DNA of 64,000 nt from assembly GCA_946406195.1 (NCBI GenBank), contig CAMJJT010000004.1:87509-151508 (forward strand), written 5' to 3'. The notes under the pieces were generated by a model. The model ran no database searches. It was not told where the DNA came from and worked only from the letters and a program-made list of their open reading frames with translations. This stretch comes from an uncultured Bacteroidales bacterium. Its GTDB lineage: Bacteria > Bacteroidota > Bacteroidia > Bacteroidales > Paludibacteraceae. Shown here in pieces: positions 52,826 through 60,421 of the stretch; position 1 is the first letter of the stretch; every line of letters begins with the position of its first letter. A program made the translations under genes and the position numbers.

Positions 52826-53523
52826 TCCTCGCCTTATGCATCAGTTTGTCTCTATCGGCTCAGTCCGATAGAGACTTATTGAATGCGTATATGCGCGAAG
52901 ACATGACCGTCTGGAAAGCGTACGTGGATAACCTGAACAGCGAAGCGCAAACCACTTCAAACAGCGAAGCGCTAAACTACCTATATGGTTACTGCGGGTA
53001 TATAGTTGCGGAGGCAAAGAAAGTAGGCAACGAAGCTCTCTTGCCCGAAGCCAAACGCTATGTGCAGCAGTTCAAATCACAAATCACAAATCTCAAATCA
53101 CAAATGCCCATAGGGCACTACGAGATGTACCTCTCTGCGGTCTATGTGTTCGAACTGCGTCTGCATGAGTCCATCCATCCGGTGAAGGCGATGTCGCTCG
53201 CCAAAGAGGCGGTCAAGTTGGCTCCCAACGACCCGATCGTGCTGTCCTATTACGGAACCAGCCTCTTCTACGCGCCCAAACCTTTTGGCAGCAAGAAAGA
53301 TGCTTTGACGTATTTTCAGAAGTCCGAGCGCTTGTTCAGGGATGCCAAATGGCATGATTGCTGGTGGAGACCTGCTACGATGATGTATATCGCCCAATGC
53401 CATGACAAAATGGGCAATACTGCCGAAGCGCTCCGGTGTACGCAGGAGTTGCTGAAAGCCTATCCCGATTATGAGTATATTAAACGCGATTATCTGCCTG
53501 ATCTTATCCGTCGTACCCGCTAA
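52780..53523 (+). CDS. Exported TPR-like helical protein
   Basis: About 247 residues from the ATG at 52780, overlapping pfp by 46 bases. That start gives a signal peptide with a long n-region and cleavage after SLSA. The rest is helical with TPR-like pairs ([40 protein letters not shown]). Residues about 99-110 ([12 protein letters not shown]) are encoded by a 7-bp tandem repeat (53074-53108) of the same unit as in degQ. Function unknown; the end overlaps the hydrolase start by 53 bases, so the two are probably coupled. Confidence 0.68.
   Translation: MRSTDTHLIARARQVILALCISLSLSAQSDRDLLNAYMREDMTVWKAYVDNLNSEAQTTSNSEALNYLYGYCGYIVAEAKKVGNEALLPEAKRYVQQFKSQITNLKSQMPIGHYEMYLSAVYVFELRLHESIHPVKAMSLAKEAVKLAPNDPIVLSYYGTSLFYAPKPFGSKKDALTYFQKSERLFRDAKWHDCWWRPATMMYIAQCHDKMGNTAEALRCTQELLKAYPDYEYIKRDYLPDLIRRTR
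53074..53108 (+). repeat. 7-bp tandem repeat inside the TPR-like gene
   Basis: Five units of AAATCAC (third and fifth vary), 35 bases, the same unit and copy number as 43534-43568 in degQ. Confidence 0.85.
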
Positions 53524-54250
53524 CCAACTGTTGGTTCCGCAGGGAGAAAAGCCGGACAAGGGTTGGCCGGCTGTTTTGTTGTTGCATGATCATGGCGCAC
53601 GGTTTGAGAAAGGCTGGCAGAAAGTGATTGGTGATAATCCCGAACCTTATTACTCCGGCATGGCTATCGGCGATTCGCTGGCTGCGCATGGCTATGTGGT
53701 CTATTGTGCCGATGCCCTCTATTGGGGATCGCGTCGTTCCCATCTCTCGCAAAGGCAGTTCAGCGATTCGTTGGGAGGACTGGGCGAGTGGTACGCGCGT
53801 GTTTTGGCGGATGATCAGGCGAGTGTGCGATACTTGCAATCGCTGCCTTTTGTCGATTCTACCCGCATCGCTGCGGCGGGTTTTTCGTACGGCGCTTACA
53901 GGGCGTGGAATCTGGCAGCGGAAGAGCCTGCGGTAACTGTTTGTATAGCTGCTCATTGGATGACCACACTCGCCCAAAACCGCTATAATGACTCATGGCT
54001 CTGTATGGCACGGAAGGATCAACAACCCTTTGCGCAAATAGCTGCAAGCATCGCTCCGAGACCCTTCTTGCTCCAGTACGGCACAACCGACAAACTCTTT
54101 CCCGTTTCGGCGGTAGATACTTGTATTCATTACATCGATTCGGTCTATGGAGGTTCGCCTGTTTTTCATCCGGAAAAGTACGAATGCGGGCATGTTTTTA
54201 CCCATAAACACCTCCAAAATTGGCTATTTTGGTTAAAAAAGCACCTTTAA
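53471..54250 (+). CDS. Secreted alpha/beta hydrolase, dienelactone-hydrolase-like
   Basis: A 259-residue protein with a signal peptide ([16 protein letters not shown]) and an alpha/beta hydrolase fold: the oxyanion region LLLHDHGARF, nucleophile elbow AAAGFSYGAYRA (Ser near 139), Asp in YGTTDKLFPV and His in ECGHVFTHK. Probably an extracytoplasmic esterase, perhaps acting on acetylated glycans; substrate unknown. It overlaps the TPR-like gene by 53 bases. Confidence 0.8.
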   Translation: MSILNAIICLILSVVPANQLLVPQGEKPDKGWPAVLLLHDHGARFEKGWQKVIGDNPEPYYSGMAIGDSLAAHGYVVYCADALYWGSRRSHLSQRQFSDSLGGLGEWYARVLADDQASVRYLQSLPFVDSTRIAAAGFSYGAYRAWNLAAEEPAVTVCIAAHWMTTLAQNRYNDSWLCMARKDQQPFAQIAASIAPRPFLLQYGTTDKLFPVSAVDTCIHYIDSVYGGSPVFHPEKYECGHVFTHKHLQNWLFWLKKHL

Positions 54251-54271
54251 TTGCATTTTTTTTCAAAAATA

Positions 54272-54303
54272 TTTGGTCAATTCAAAAAAAAGCAGTACTT
54301 TTG
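54272..54303 (+). promoter_or_regulatory. -33/-7 promoter of tRNA-Gln
   Basis: TTTG at 54272-54275 and TACTTTTG at 54296-54303, 20 nt apart. Confidence 0.8.
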
Positions 54304-54359
54304 CACCCGCTTTTGAGAAATCATTAGCGCCTCGCGTCCGTTCGATGGACGTTCGCCGC

Positions 54360-54430
54360 TGCTCAATGGTGTAATGGTAGCACTACAGATTCTGGTTCTG
54401 TCTGTCTGGGTTCGAGTCCTGGTTGAGCAA
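54360..54430 (+). tRNA. tRNA-Gln(CTG)
   Basis: A 71-base cloverleaf: acceptor TGCTCAA with TTGAGCA, discriminator A, anticodon stem ACAGA/TCTGT with loop TTCTGGT giving anticodon CTG (Gln), T-loop GGTTCGAGTCC. CCA is not encoded. A tyrosine recombinase gene starts 128 bases downstream. Confidence 0.94.
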
Positions 54431-54512
54431 CAAAGTCCGATAAATACTGGCCTCGCGAGGTATTGACGCAAAAAGGCCGTGTCAAAATCGGGTCAAAAAG
54501 TTTTCATGACTT

Positions 54513-54550
54513 AAAAAGTGCTGACATCAGTAATGGTGCCAGCGCTTTTT
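54513..54550 (+). terminator. Hairpin upstream of the recombinase gene
   Basis: Arms AAAAAGTGCTG (54513-54523) and CAGCGCTTTTT (54540-54550) with one G-T pair, followed by a T/A run. It ends the tRNA-Gln transcript or works as an attenuator, as it lies eight bases before the recombinase start. Confidence 0.7.
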
Positions 54551-54557
54551 AAAAAAC

Positions 54558-55775
54558 ATGAAAAATCGTTTAGAAATTTTGGGTTACAAACCCGCGACAC
54601 TGAAACACGACACCAATGGTTGGTACATTCTGTACTACGTGTATTCTCCAGTCACAAACAAGTTTGAGCGTATCCGCACCAAATTAAATGGCGTACGCGA
54701 GAATTTTAAACGCCTTAACGACTTCCGCTCTTATGCGGATAAGATGGTGCAAGACATCAATCTGAAGTTAGCCGGCGGCTGGAGTCCGCTTATTGAGCAG
54801 CAGAATGCTTCCCTCTTTAAGCCGATGAACTTAGCTACCGAAGAGTTCATCAGTATCAAGAAACGTGAGCTGCGTCAATCGACGATGGTAGCGTACAAAT
54901 CGGTTCTCAGCATCCTTAACAACTGGATCGTTGAAGAACTGCATTCTCCTGACTGTCCGGCTTCGATGTTCAACCATGCTTTGGCGGTTCGCTTCATGGA
55001 CTTCCTATTTACAGAACCTACCGAGGAAGAGATTCGAAAGGCAAAAGCGCAAAAGAAACAGCCACGCAAAGCATTGTCTGCTAACGCTTGGAACACCTAC
55101 CTCAAGAAGTATCGCGCCATCTTCAGTTGGTTCGAGGAACATTGCTACTGCAAAGAGAATCCGTTTGAGCGTATTAAGACCAAACAGAAAGAAGAGAAAC
55201 GCCGTGGATTGATACCAGCAGAAGTTCGTGGCCAGATCTTCGATTACTGCGAAGAAAACATGCCGAATTACATTCTCGTCTGCATGCTCATTTACTACTC
55301 ACTCATCCGTCCGAAAGAGATTGCGCTTATTCAGTTGCGCGACATCCATTTGGACGAGGGTTACATCCTTATTCCGGTAGAGAAAGCGAAGACACACATT
55401 GAGCGTGCTGCGCCCCTATCACCTGAACTGATTGAACGTCTCAAAGCTATGCATTTGGAGAAGTATCCGCAGGATTATTACCTGTTAGGCACCGAGTATG
55501 TTCCGTCTGAGGCTCCGGCTTATCATGGCAAGTATAAGAAGGACTGGATGAAGATCCGTGAGGCGCTCCATCTGCCGCAAGAAATGCAACTCTATTCGTT
55601 CAAGGATGACGGTATAACCGAGATGATTGATGACCATAATATGAACATCCATCTGGTACAACAGGCAGCCGGTCACCAAGACGTCACAACGACCATGAAA
55701 TATGCTCGCAAAATTGACCCGAATATGATAGAGAAAATACGTTCGTGTGGCACCAGTTTCCGCCCGGTAAAATAA
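54558..55775 (+). CDS. Tyrosine recombinase (phage-integrase family) with altered active site
   Basis: A 405-residue recombinase: N-terminal arm-binding part (about 1-80, GWYILYYVYSPVTNKFERIR), SAM-like core-binding domain (about 90-205) and catalytic domain (about 215-395). Catalytic box I Arg is in YSLIRPKEIALIQL, and the late part QQAAGHQDVTTTMKYAR holds the GH and the nucleophilic Tyr. Where HxxRH is normally found it reads YSFKDDG, so the usual His and Arg are replaced by Tyr and Lys and the next His by Asp. It stands alone beside tRNA-Gln without excisionase, relaxase or other mobile genes. It could be a relic integrase or a specialised DNA invertase. Confidence 0.82.
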   Translation: MKNRLEILGYKPATLKHDTNGWYILYYVYSPVTNKFERIRTKLNGVRENFKRLNDFRSYADKMVQDINLKLAGGWSPLIEQQNASLFKPMNLATEEFISIKKRELRQSTMVAYKSVLSILNNWIVEELHSPDCPASMFNHALAVRFMDFLFTEPTEEEIRKAKAQKKQPRKALSANAWNTYLKKYRAIFSWFEEHCYCKENPFERIKTKQKEEKRRGLIPAEVRGQIFDYCEENMPNYILVCMLIYYSLIRPKEIALIQLRDIHLDEGYILIPVEKAKTHIERAAPLSPELIERLKAMHLEKYPQDYYLLGTEYVPSEAPAYHGKYKKDWMKIREALHLPQEMQLYSFKDDGITEMIDDHNMNIHLVQQAAGHQDVTTTMKYARKIDPNMIEKIRSCGTSFRPVK

Positions 55776-55792
55776 CAGCTTTTTCCCGGTCG

Positions 55793-55835
55793 AAAAGAAG
55801 CAGCGTTCAAGCACATGAATACTGCTTCTTTTTTT
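55793..55835 (+). terminator. Terminator of the recombinase gene
   Basis: Arms AAAAGAAGCAG (55793-55803) and CTGCTTCTTTT (55822-55832) followed by more Ts. Confidence 0.85.
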
Positions 55836-56004
55836 GTATATTCGTATTAAGTTAGGAACGCGCGCGTAGGGAGAAAACTCGCGCGTCCGTGTAAATACAC
55901 GAACACTTGCTTAAAAATTTGGTGTGTTCGTGCTAAAAGATTTTCATTTTATTCCGTTTTTCCGGTCTATAAAATTGTAAATCGCTGTAAATAAGCCAGA
56001 TAGC

Positions 56005-56034
56005 GACGAAAGATAGCAAAATCTTTCGTCTTTT
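56005..56034 (+). terminator. Second hairpin terminator
   Basis: Perfect 10-bp arms GACGAAAGAT and ATCTTTCGTC with a six-base loop, then TTTT. No gene is visible that needs it in the preceding 170 bases; it marks the left edge of the phased array. Confidence 0.7.
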
Positions 56035-56103
56035 CCCTCTGGAGAGCCCCAACCGCCCTGCTTTATCTGCTCGTCAAGGTCATTTTCAAAAGCGGAATAT
56101 GCA

Positions 56104-56400
56104 GTCAACACTTTCAACTAATTGCCGAAGTCTGCTCAAATCTTTAGGACGAAAGTCTCACTCTATTTCATACATCATAAGTCGTATTTTGCGAACAAAA
56201 TTGATAGGTCTACACTATTCCAAAAAGACCTCAAAAGTCACCTCATTTTTCGCGTGTAAAAGTCCGCCATTTTTGAGTGTCGAAAGTCTTCTCTTTTTGC
56301 GAACTCAAAAGTCTCCATTTGCTCGCCAACCTCGCGAGTCTCCAACCACTCCGCGCACCTCACAAGTCTGCTCGCGCTCGCGCGCATTTGAGGTCTTTCA
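56104..56400 (+). repeat. Degenerate array with AAAGTCT core at ~25-bp spacing
   Basis: GTC cores, mostly within AAAGTCT or AAAGTCC, occur at 56104, 56130, 56155, 56181, 56218, 56237, 56262, 56286, 56311, 56338, 56366 and 56393: intervals 26, 25, 26, 37, 19, 25, 24, 25, 27, 28, 27. Between cores the sequence is T-rich then GC-rich (TTTTTGCGAACTC type). The period is not a multiple of three, so it is not a coding repeat. Confidence 0.6.
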
Positions 56401-56511
56401 TAAACAAAACTACCGCACGTTTCATCACGAAAAGCGCGGTAGCGACGGAAATGGGACACTCAAAAGTGATTTAGATAGTAAACAGCAAACGCCTCACACC
56501 TCGTTTGTGTA

Positions 56512-57096
56512 TTATAGTAACATCCGTTCTGCCAGCGGTACATACCATGTGCGGACTTCATCAGCGGTGGGAGTATGTCCTCCGGGGAAATGGAATGAAC
56601 GGTTGTAGTGCTCTAAGAAGAGCGATTCGAAATGCGCTAAAGTGTCTTGCTCACCGAATAATCCCCACACTTGGTCACGGGACTGAGGATTGCAATTGTC
56701 GAATTGAGTAGCCTCCAGTGCGGCAAACTCTTTAACCAAAACTTCATCAATAACGAATGATTGCTTGCCATCCTTGCGTGGTGACTTGTATTCATGTTGA
56801 CCTATGCGCTGTTTCAAGAACTCTGACATCTGGAAATGAGGATTACCAAGCAAGGCAGGAATGCCAACGACCGGAGCAATCATCTGTGCATAGAAAGCAC
56901 CGCAACTATTCCCTACGAGCAAGTCGGGCTTTTCTCTGCCAATTAGTTCGCGAATGAAACGCAGTGCGTCCTGCGGATGCATGGGTAAGTCCGGTGTCAG
57001 AACATCGGCACGCCCTGCGAATGCTTCGCGTAACGCAACAGCAGGAACACATTGTCCGCTTGCATAAAAGCCATGTAGGAATAGTATCTTTTTCAT
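56512..57096 (-). CDS. YqiA/YcfP-type alpha/beta hydrolase
   Basis: A 194-residue cytoplasmic alpha/beta hydrolase of the YqiA type: FLHGFYASGQ near the start, nucleophile elbow VGNSCGAFYA (Ser near 65), Asp in GEQDTLAHF and His in FPGGHTPTADE. Likely an esterase of unknown substrate. The start codon overlaps the end of the remnant alkD frame by four bases. Confidence 0.82.
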   Translation of the reverse strand: MKKILFLHGFYASGQCVPAVALREAFAGRADVLTPDLPMHPQDALRFIRELIGREKPDLLVGNSCGAFYAQMIAPVVGIPALLGNPHFQMSEFLKQRIGQHEYKSPRKDGKQSFVIDEVLVKEFAALEATQFDNCNPQSRDQVWGLFGEQDTLAHFESLFLEHYNRSFHFPGGHTPTADEVRTWYVPLAERMLL

Positions 57097-57379
57097 TTCA
57101 CTCGCAAGGTCTTTAGCAAAGCCTTTTGTTCGTCTGTGATACGGAAACTCTCAATGGCTTTCTGAATAGTTTTGTTATGCGTATCTTTCTCCAAGCGATG
57201 TTGCTCGATATAAGGCAGTGTAGCATCCCATTGCTTTGCAAGCGCTGTGGCAAAGAACCCGGAGCATTCTCCCAACGGAATGGGAGAAGCGGCCTCCGCC
57301 TAAGAGGGTATCATTCCGCATACGCCTTGTCTTGCAAAGCAAATAGTTGAGCGGTAATATCTATTCTATCTATTGTCAT
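57093..57379 (-). pseudogene. Remnant of a DNA alkylation repair (AlkD-like) gene
   Basis: Two pieces of one protein survive in different frames. From the ATG at 57379: TIDRIDITAQLFALQDKAYAE, then a stop at 57313-57311; this resembles the N-terminus of Bacteroidota AlkD-like proteins. From about 57266 on: FFATALAKQWDATLPYIEQH and HNKTIQKAIESFRI, the usual C-terminus of the same family. The middle (some 130-150 residues) is gone, and the junction holds a hairpin, TTCTCCCA/TGGGAGAA (57267-57288). The C-terminal frame can still be translated and is coupled to the YqiA gene. Confidence 0.65.
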
Positions 57380-57391
57380 AACTCGAATGAC

Positions 57392-57760
57392 TTAAACATC
57401 TTTATGCTTTGTTATTCTGAAAGTACAGCGGTCGCTTCCCCTGAGAATCGTATTCTCAATCCGAACATCGAATTGGCTGTCCGGTTCAAGTTGCGACAAG
57501 ATATATAGAATGCTCTGTCGTGAGCACTCACACTGCTGCGGATGGTTTCTCAGCCCACATTTAACTTTAGGGCACGTACATTCCAGATAACTCAGTTCAT
57601 AAACCTTTCCTGGCTCAATCACCCTACCCGTATAGGACTTGCTGTTGTACCCTTCCGTATAGATCCTGTCAAAATCCCCTTCATACTTGGCATATATTTG
57701 CTTATGTATCTGGAGAACATGATCTTTTACACATTCGATGGCTTCTTCTCTATAGCACAT
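57392..57760 (-). CDS. Cysteine-rich conserved protein, possibly truncated (DUF6144-like)
   Basis: A 122-residue frame with the segment LECTCPKVKCGLRNHPQQCECS and the ending VRIENTILRGSDRCTFRI, a pattern seen in C-terminal parts of longer bacterial proteins (DUF6144-like, where the Cys-rich block precedes an ILRGD-C-F strand). The first 60 residues lack a clear family match, and the presumed start lies within a broken isochorismatase frame, so the gene may have lost its 5' end. Function unknown. Confidence 0.5.
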   Translation of the reverse strand: MCYREEAIECVKDHVLQIHKQIYAKYEGDFDRIYTEGYNSKSYTGRVIEPGKVYELSYLECTCPKVKCGLRNHPQQCECSRQSILYILSQLEPDSQFDVRIENTILRGSDRCTFRITKHKDV

Positions 57761-57839
57761 ACCTTTGTTTCATTGTTTGTAATCGTTTGGTAATATCATT
57801 CTGAATGTCGATAACGACAAGTGCTTTATTGTTCTTCAT
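57750..57839 (-). pseudogene. N-terminal remnant of an isochorismatase-family hydrolase
   Basis: The 29-residue frame from the ATG at 57839 (KNNKALVVIDIQNDITK and a few more) is the typical start of cysteine hydrolases of the isochorismatase family, including the catalytic Asp of VIDIQND. A stop follows at 57752-57750 and the rest of the domain is absent. It directly abuts the stop of the zinc-ribbon gene. Confidence 0.65.
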
Positions 57840-58571
57840 TTACTCAATCACAAAACTACGTGGATAGAAATCACTGTAGAAGCGGCCGTCAGTGGCGGTG
57901 AACTTCAAGACGCAGTAGTTCGGGTCGGTAACGCCACTTGGGTAGTACTGCTCGTCGCCATCGCGCCAAATCATCTCCTTGCTCTTGGCATCCGTCAGTA
58001 CCTCCATCGTGCCGCGCAGCATCATACCCTTGAAGCCCTCGGCATCGCAGAAATAGATCGAGGCCTTGGGGTTGGCCTTATAGTGAGCCACACGGAGGGA
58101 GAAGGTGTTTGTGGTAAAATAGAACGTCTTGATGCTCTCGCGGACTCGTGGTGACAGCATGGCCTTGGTGCAGGGGAATCCCTCTTCATCGACTGACGAG
58201 ATATAGGTGATTGGCAGCGTGTCGGCCATCGTGGCTATCAATTCCTTTACACCAGAAAGTGCCGGATTTTCAGGCATAGCCTCATCGTTGTTTATGGCAA
58301 GAGACTTACGCCAACGCTTTAGATGCGGGAAGTACATCTTCATCTGTCCGATGTACTCCTCTTTCGTAATCGGCTGTGGCAGCCCCTTATTGACCTCGTT
58401 GACAAACTGAGCGCAATGCTCAATCATCTCGTCCATTGTGCAGTCCTGCAAGAACTTGCCGTCCTTATAGCAATATATGCAGTAATCCGCGTTTTTACTC
58501 CCGTCGGCGTTCGTTCCGAGGACTTGCTCTGTGAGCGGCATTCCGCAGCTCTGGCAAAATTTCTGTTCCAT
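57840..58571 (-). CDS. Zinc-ribbon plus pyridoxamine 5'-phosphate oxidase-like protein
   Basis: A 243-residue fusion. Residues 1-90 hold a zinc ribbon (FCQSCGMPL and YCIYCYKDG) and a helical part (CTMDEMIEHCAQF); residues about 105-243 are a flavin-binding split barrel of the general-stress-protein-26/PNPOx type (PITYISSVDEEGFPCTKAM, FYFTTNTFSLR, KASIYFCDAEGF). The second domain may bind FMN, F420 or haem; activity unknown. A -7-like TACCTTTG upstream on its strand (about 58605-58598) suggests its own promoter. Confidence 0.82.
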   Translation of the reverse strand: MEQKFCQSCGMPLTEQVLGTNADGSKNADYCIYCYKDGKFLQDCTMDEMIEHCAQFVNEVNKGLPQPITKEEYIGQMKMYFPHLKRWRKSLAINNDEAMPENPALSGVKELIATMADTLPITYISSVDEEGFPCTKAMLSPRVRESIKTFYFTTNTFSLRVAHYKANPKASIYFCDAEGFKGMMLRGTMEVLTDAKSKEMIWRDGDEQYYPSGVTDPNYCVLKFTATDGRFYSDFYPRSFVIE

Positions 58572-58644
58572 ACTATCTTTATTATACGTTTCGATGCCGC
58601 AAAGGTACTGCTTTCAGGCGACATACACTATGAAAAAACGGACA

Positions 58645-59058
58645 TTATTTTAAATATCTGTTTCCATGCAAACTAATTGCTGCTGAAATGGTTTCGACGA
58701 GGCCAAGGATGAAGTAAAAATTACCGACAGGATTGAAGCCCCATATCCAACATTCGAGCGCAATCCAAAGCATCAGGATAATACCGCAAACCAGTACTGC
58801 CCAATATGCCAGCGGATGGTTTTTGAAAAGCAGATAAGCTGCTACGAATTGCGTAAGACCGTTTACCGCCAATAGTACTATACCGGACGGAATAAAGTTG
58901 CGAAAGAACACATCCGGCCACGGCATCTTTGCGCGGAGCAATTCTAATAATGGTTCTCCGCCCCATGCAACTCCCGTCGGGTCAACCCACATCATTACTG
59001 CACCGACTACTGCGCCGATGCCTATGAACAAAGTTAATATCTTTTGAAAGGTGTTCAT
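58645..59058 (-). CDS. Four-helix integral membrane protein
   Basis: A 137-residue protein with four hydrophobic helices (about 8-26, 55-78, 82-105 and 112-130) and a short soluble loop (GEPLLELLRAKMPWPD). Similar small membrane proteins of unknown function are found in Bacteroidetes and Firmicutes. No motif hints at a function. Confidence 0.65.
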   Translation of the reverse strand: MNTFQKILTLFIGIGAVVGAVMMWVDPTGVAWGGEPLLELLRAKMPWPDVFFRNFIPSGIVLLAVNGLTQFVAAYLLFKNHPLAYWAVLVCGIILMLWIALECWIWGFNPVGNFYFILGLVETISAAISLHGNRYLK

Positions 59059-59136
59059 ATTACCAAATAAACGGAATTACTTTATAACGAACGCGTTGCT
59101 TGTAAGAATAGTTTGGGTGTCATACTTCAGTTCATA

Positions 59137-59628
59137 TTATCCTAAATCTGCGAAGATGATCCAGTTAGGTGCGTGATAGGTCAACACGCCGATAGCAATG
59201 ATAGCCAGCACGATGAGCACTATCCATAACGGCCAGAGGCGCTGCACAAACGAACAAGTCCGCCAACGATTAGCAAGATGTACTGCGCCGACCATCGAAG
59301 CGATATAGATAACGATATCCAAAAGCATCAACTCATGGCGCACGAAGACCCAATAACCGAAGAATGCGGCTACGATGAGCGGCATCACGGCCAATGCACC
59401 CAATATAGGTGCGCCTATCTCGCGGATGTCGCGACGCGAAATGCACAGATAGATGCCCAGCAAAAGCATCGGGTAAAACACCATCTTCATGTGCGCCATC
59501 ACACTCTCCGTCACGGGAAAGATATAGCCCAGGAAATGATTGAAGAACGGTACATGATGCACAAAGTGCATACTCGTTCCGAAAATGATTAGCAAGATCG
59601 TTGCTATGATTGTTTCTTTGCGTGTCAT
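59137..59628 (-). CDS. DUF6512-like membrane protein
   Basis: About 163 residues from the ATG at 59628; longer frames would run into the upstream gene. Five membrane helices; the segment HFVHHVPFFNHFLGYIFPV followed by ESVMAHMKMVFYP is typical of the DUF6512 family of unknown function, which often includes conserved His and Glu in the membrane. It is 18 bases from the upstream gene. Confidence 0.72.
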   Translation of the reverse strand: MTRKETIIATILLIIFGTSMHFVHHVPFFNHFLGYIFPVTESVMAHMKMVFYPMLLLGIYLCISRRDIREIGAPILGALAVMPLIVAAFFGYWVFVRHELMLLDIVIYIASMVGAVHLANRWRTCSFVQRLWPLWIVLIVLAIIAIGVLTYHAPNWIIFADLG

Positions 59629-59645
59629 AGTATAATCACTATACT

Positions 59646-60173
59646 TTATATTCTCGTCATGTGGTAACCCATTCGCTTGAGTTGTATAGCAGCACCGAAG
59701 AGGAACAACTGATGCAAGCAAGCGACGTAGGCAAGGAACGCCTCTTTGGTGCCCGGTTCTATATCTTGATGCATCAGCGTGTTATGCACGCGTGAGGCAC
59801 ATTCGCTGACCAGTTCTTCGGTCGCAGCAAAATCCTTGCCTTTGAGTTTGAGCACGTCTCTGCGGATATACTCGTCCATGGCATCGTAGCCGCGTTTGTC
59901 ACGCAGATAAACATACAGATCGTCTTTCGCAGCATAGTACTGCCAATCGTCATCCCACATCTTTGCCAGCGCCATGCCGATATACATCATCCACCCGAGC
60001 GACGCGAGCGGATAGTTCTGAAACTCACGCACTCCGTCAGGGATATACGCATTCGCAATCGTCTCCCATTTGACTTCCACATCCGGGCATTCCGGTAGAC
60101 GCTCGTCAATTTCATTCACGCCCAGCAAGTACTGCTGTAAGTCGCCATGTATCTGTTCTTCTAACTTCTCCAT
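59646..60173 (-). CDS. Conserved hypothetical helical protein
   Basis: A 175-residue, mostly helical soluble protein (NYPLASLGWMMYIGMALAKM, HQLFLFGAAIQLKRMGYHM). Homologues seem common in gut Bacteroidales within the same kind of small-gene cluster, but I know no function. It lies between a DUF6512-like gene and a small Cys-containing protein gene. Confidence 0.65.
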   Translation of the reverse strand: MEKLEEQIHGDLQQYLLGVNEIDERLPECPDVEVKWETIANAYIPDGVREFQNYPLASLGWMMYIGMALAKMWDDDWQYYAAKDDLYVYLRDKRGYDAMDEYIRRDVLKLKGKDFAATEELVSECASRVHNTLMHQDIEPGTKEAFLAYVACLHQLFLFGAAIQLKRMGYHMTRI

Positions 60174-60191
60174 TATGGTCTTTAGTTATCC

Positions 60192-60383
60192 TTAAATGCC
60201 TTGATATTTGGTAAAGTTATATTTCTCGCGTAATTTCTTTTGCTCTTCTGCCGAACGGGAGGTAAAGTACGCTTTCCATCCCGGACAGAAATTGATGTGC
60301 CATCTCCAGAAACGACCTAACGCAGAGTTAGGTTTTGCATCGTAGTGTGCACGAAACTTACAATTTTCACATGCGTGTGCCAT
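60192..60383 (-). CDS. Small conserved cysteine-containing protein
   Basis: A 63-residue protein with ACENCKFRAHYD near the start and RFWRWHINFCPGWKAYF in the middle; the Cys-x-x-Cys, later Cys and His suggest metal binding. The end is a charged helix (SAEEQKKLREKYNF). Small proteins of this pattern occur in Bacteroidetes and Clostridia; function unknown. Confidence 0.7.
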   Translation of the reverse strand: MAHACENCKFRAHYDAKPNSALGRFWRWHINFCPGWKAYFTSRSAEEQKKLREKYNFTKYQGI

Positions 60384-60421
60384 AATACTGAATATTATAT
60401 AATGATTTCAATTCGTTTTTC

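Larger units (their letters stand above)
55776..56511 (+). other. 735-bp noncoding stretch after the recombinase
   Basis: Holds two hairpin terminators (55793-55835 and 56005-56034) and the phased GTC-motif array at 56104-56400. A frame at 56099-56608 and its antisense counterpart lie over the array and look like chance products. Confidence 0.6.

Noticed and set aside
56104..56400. CRISPR array
   Set aside because: Only a short core is shared, units are degenerate, there is no constant repeat of 28-40 bp and no cas gene.
56099..56608. 169-residue forward frame as a gene
   Set aside because: It covers the phased array and the end of the YqiA gene on the other strand; composition is that of a chance frame rich in Ser and Thr.
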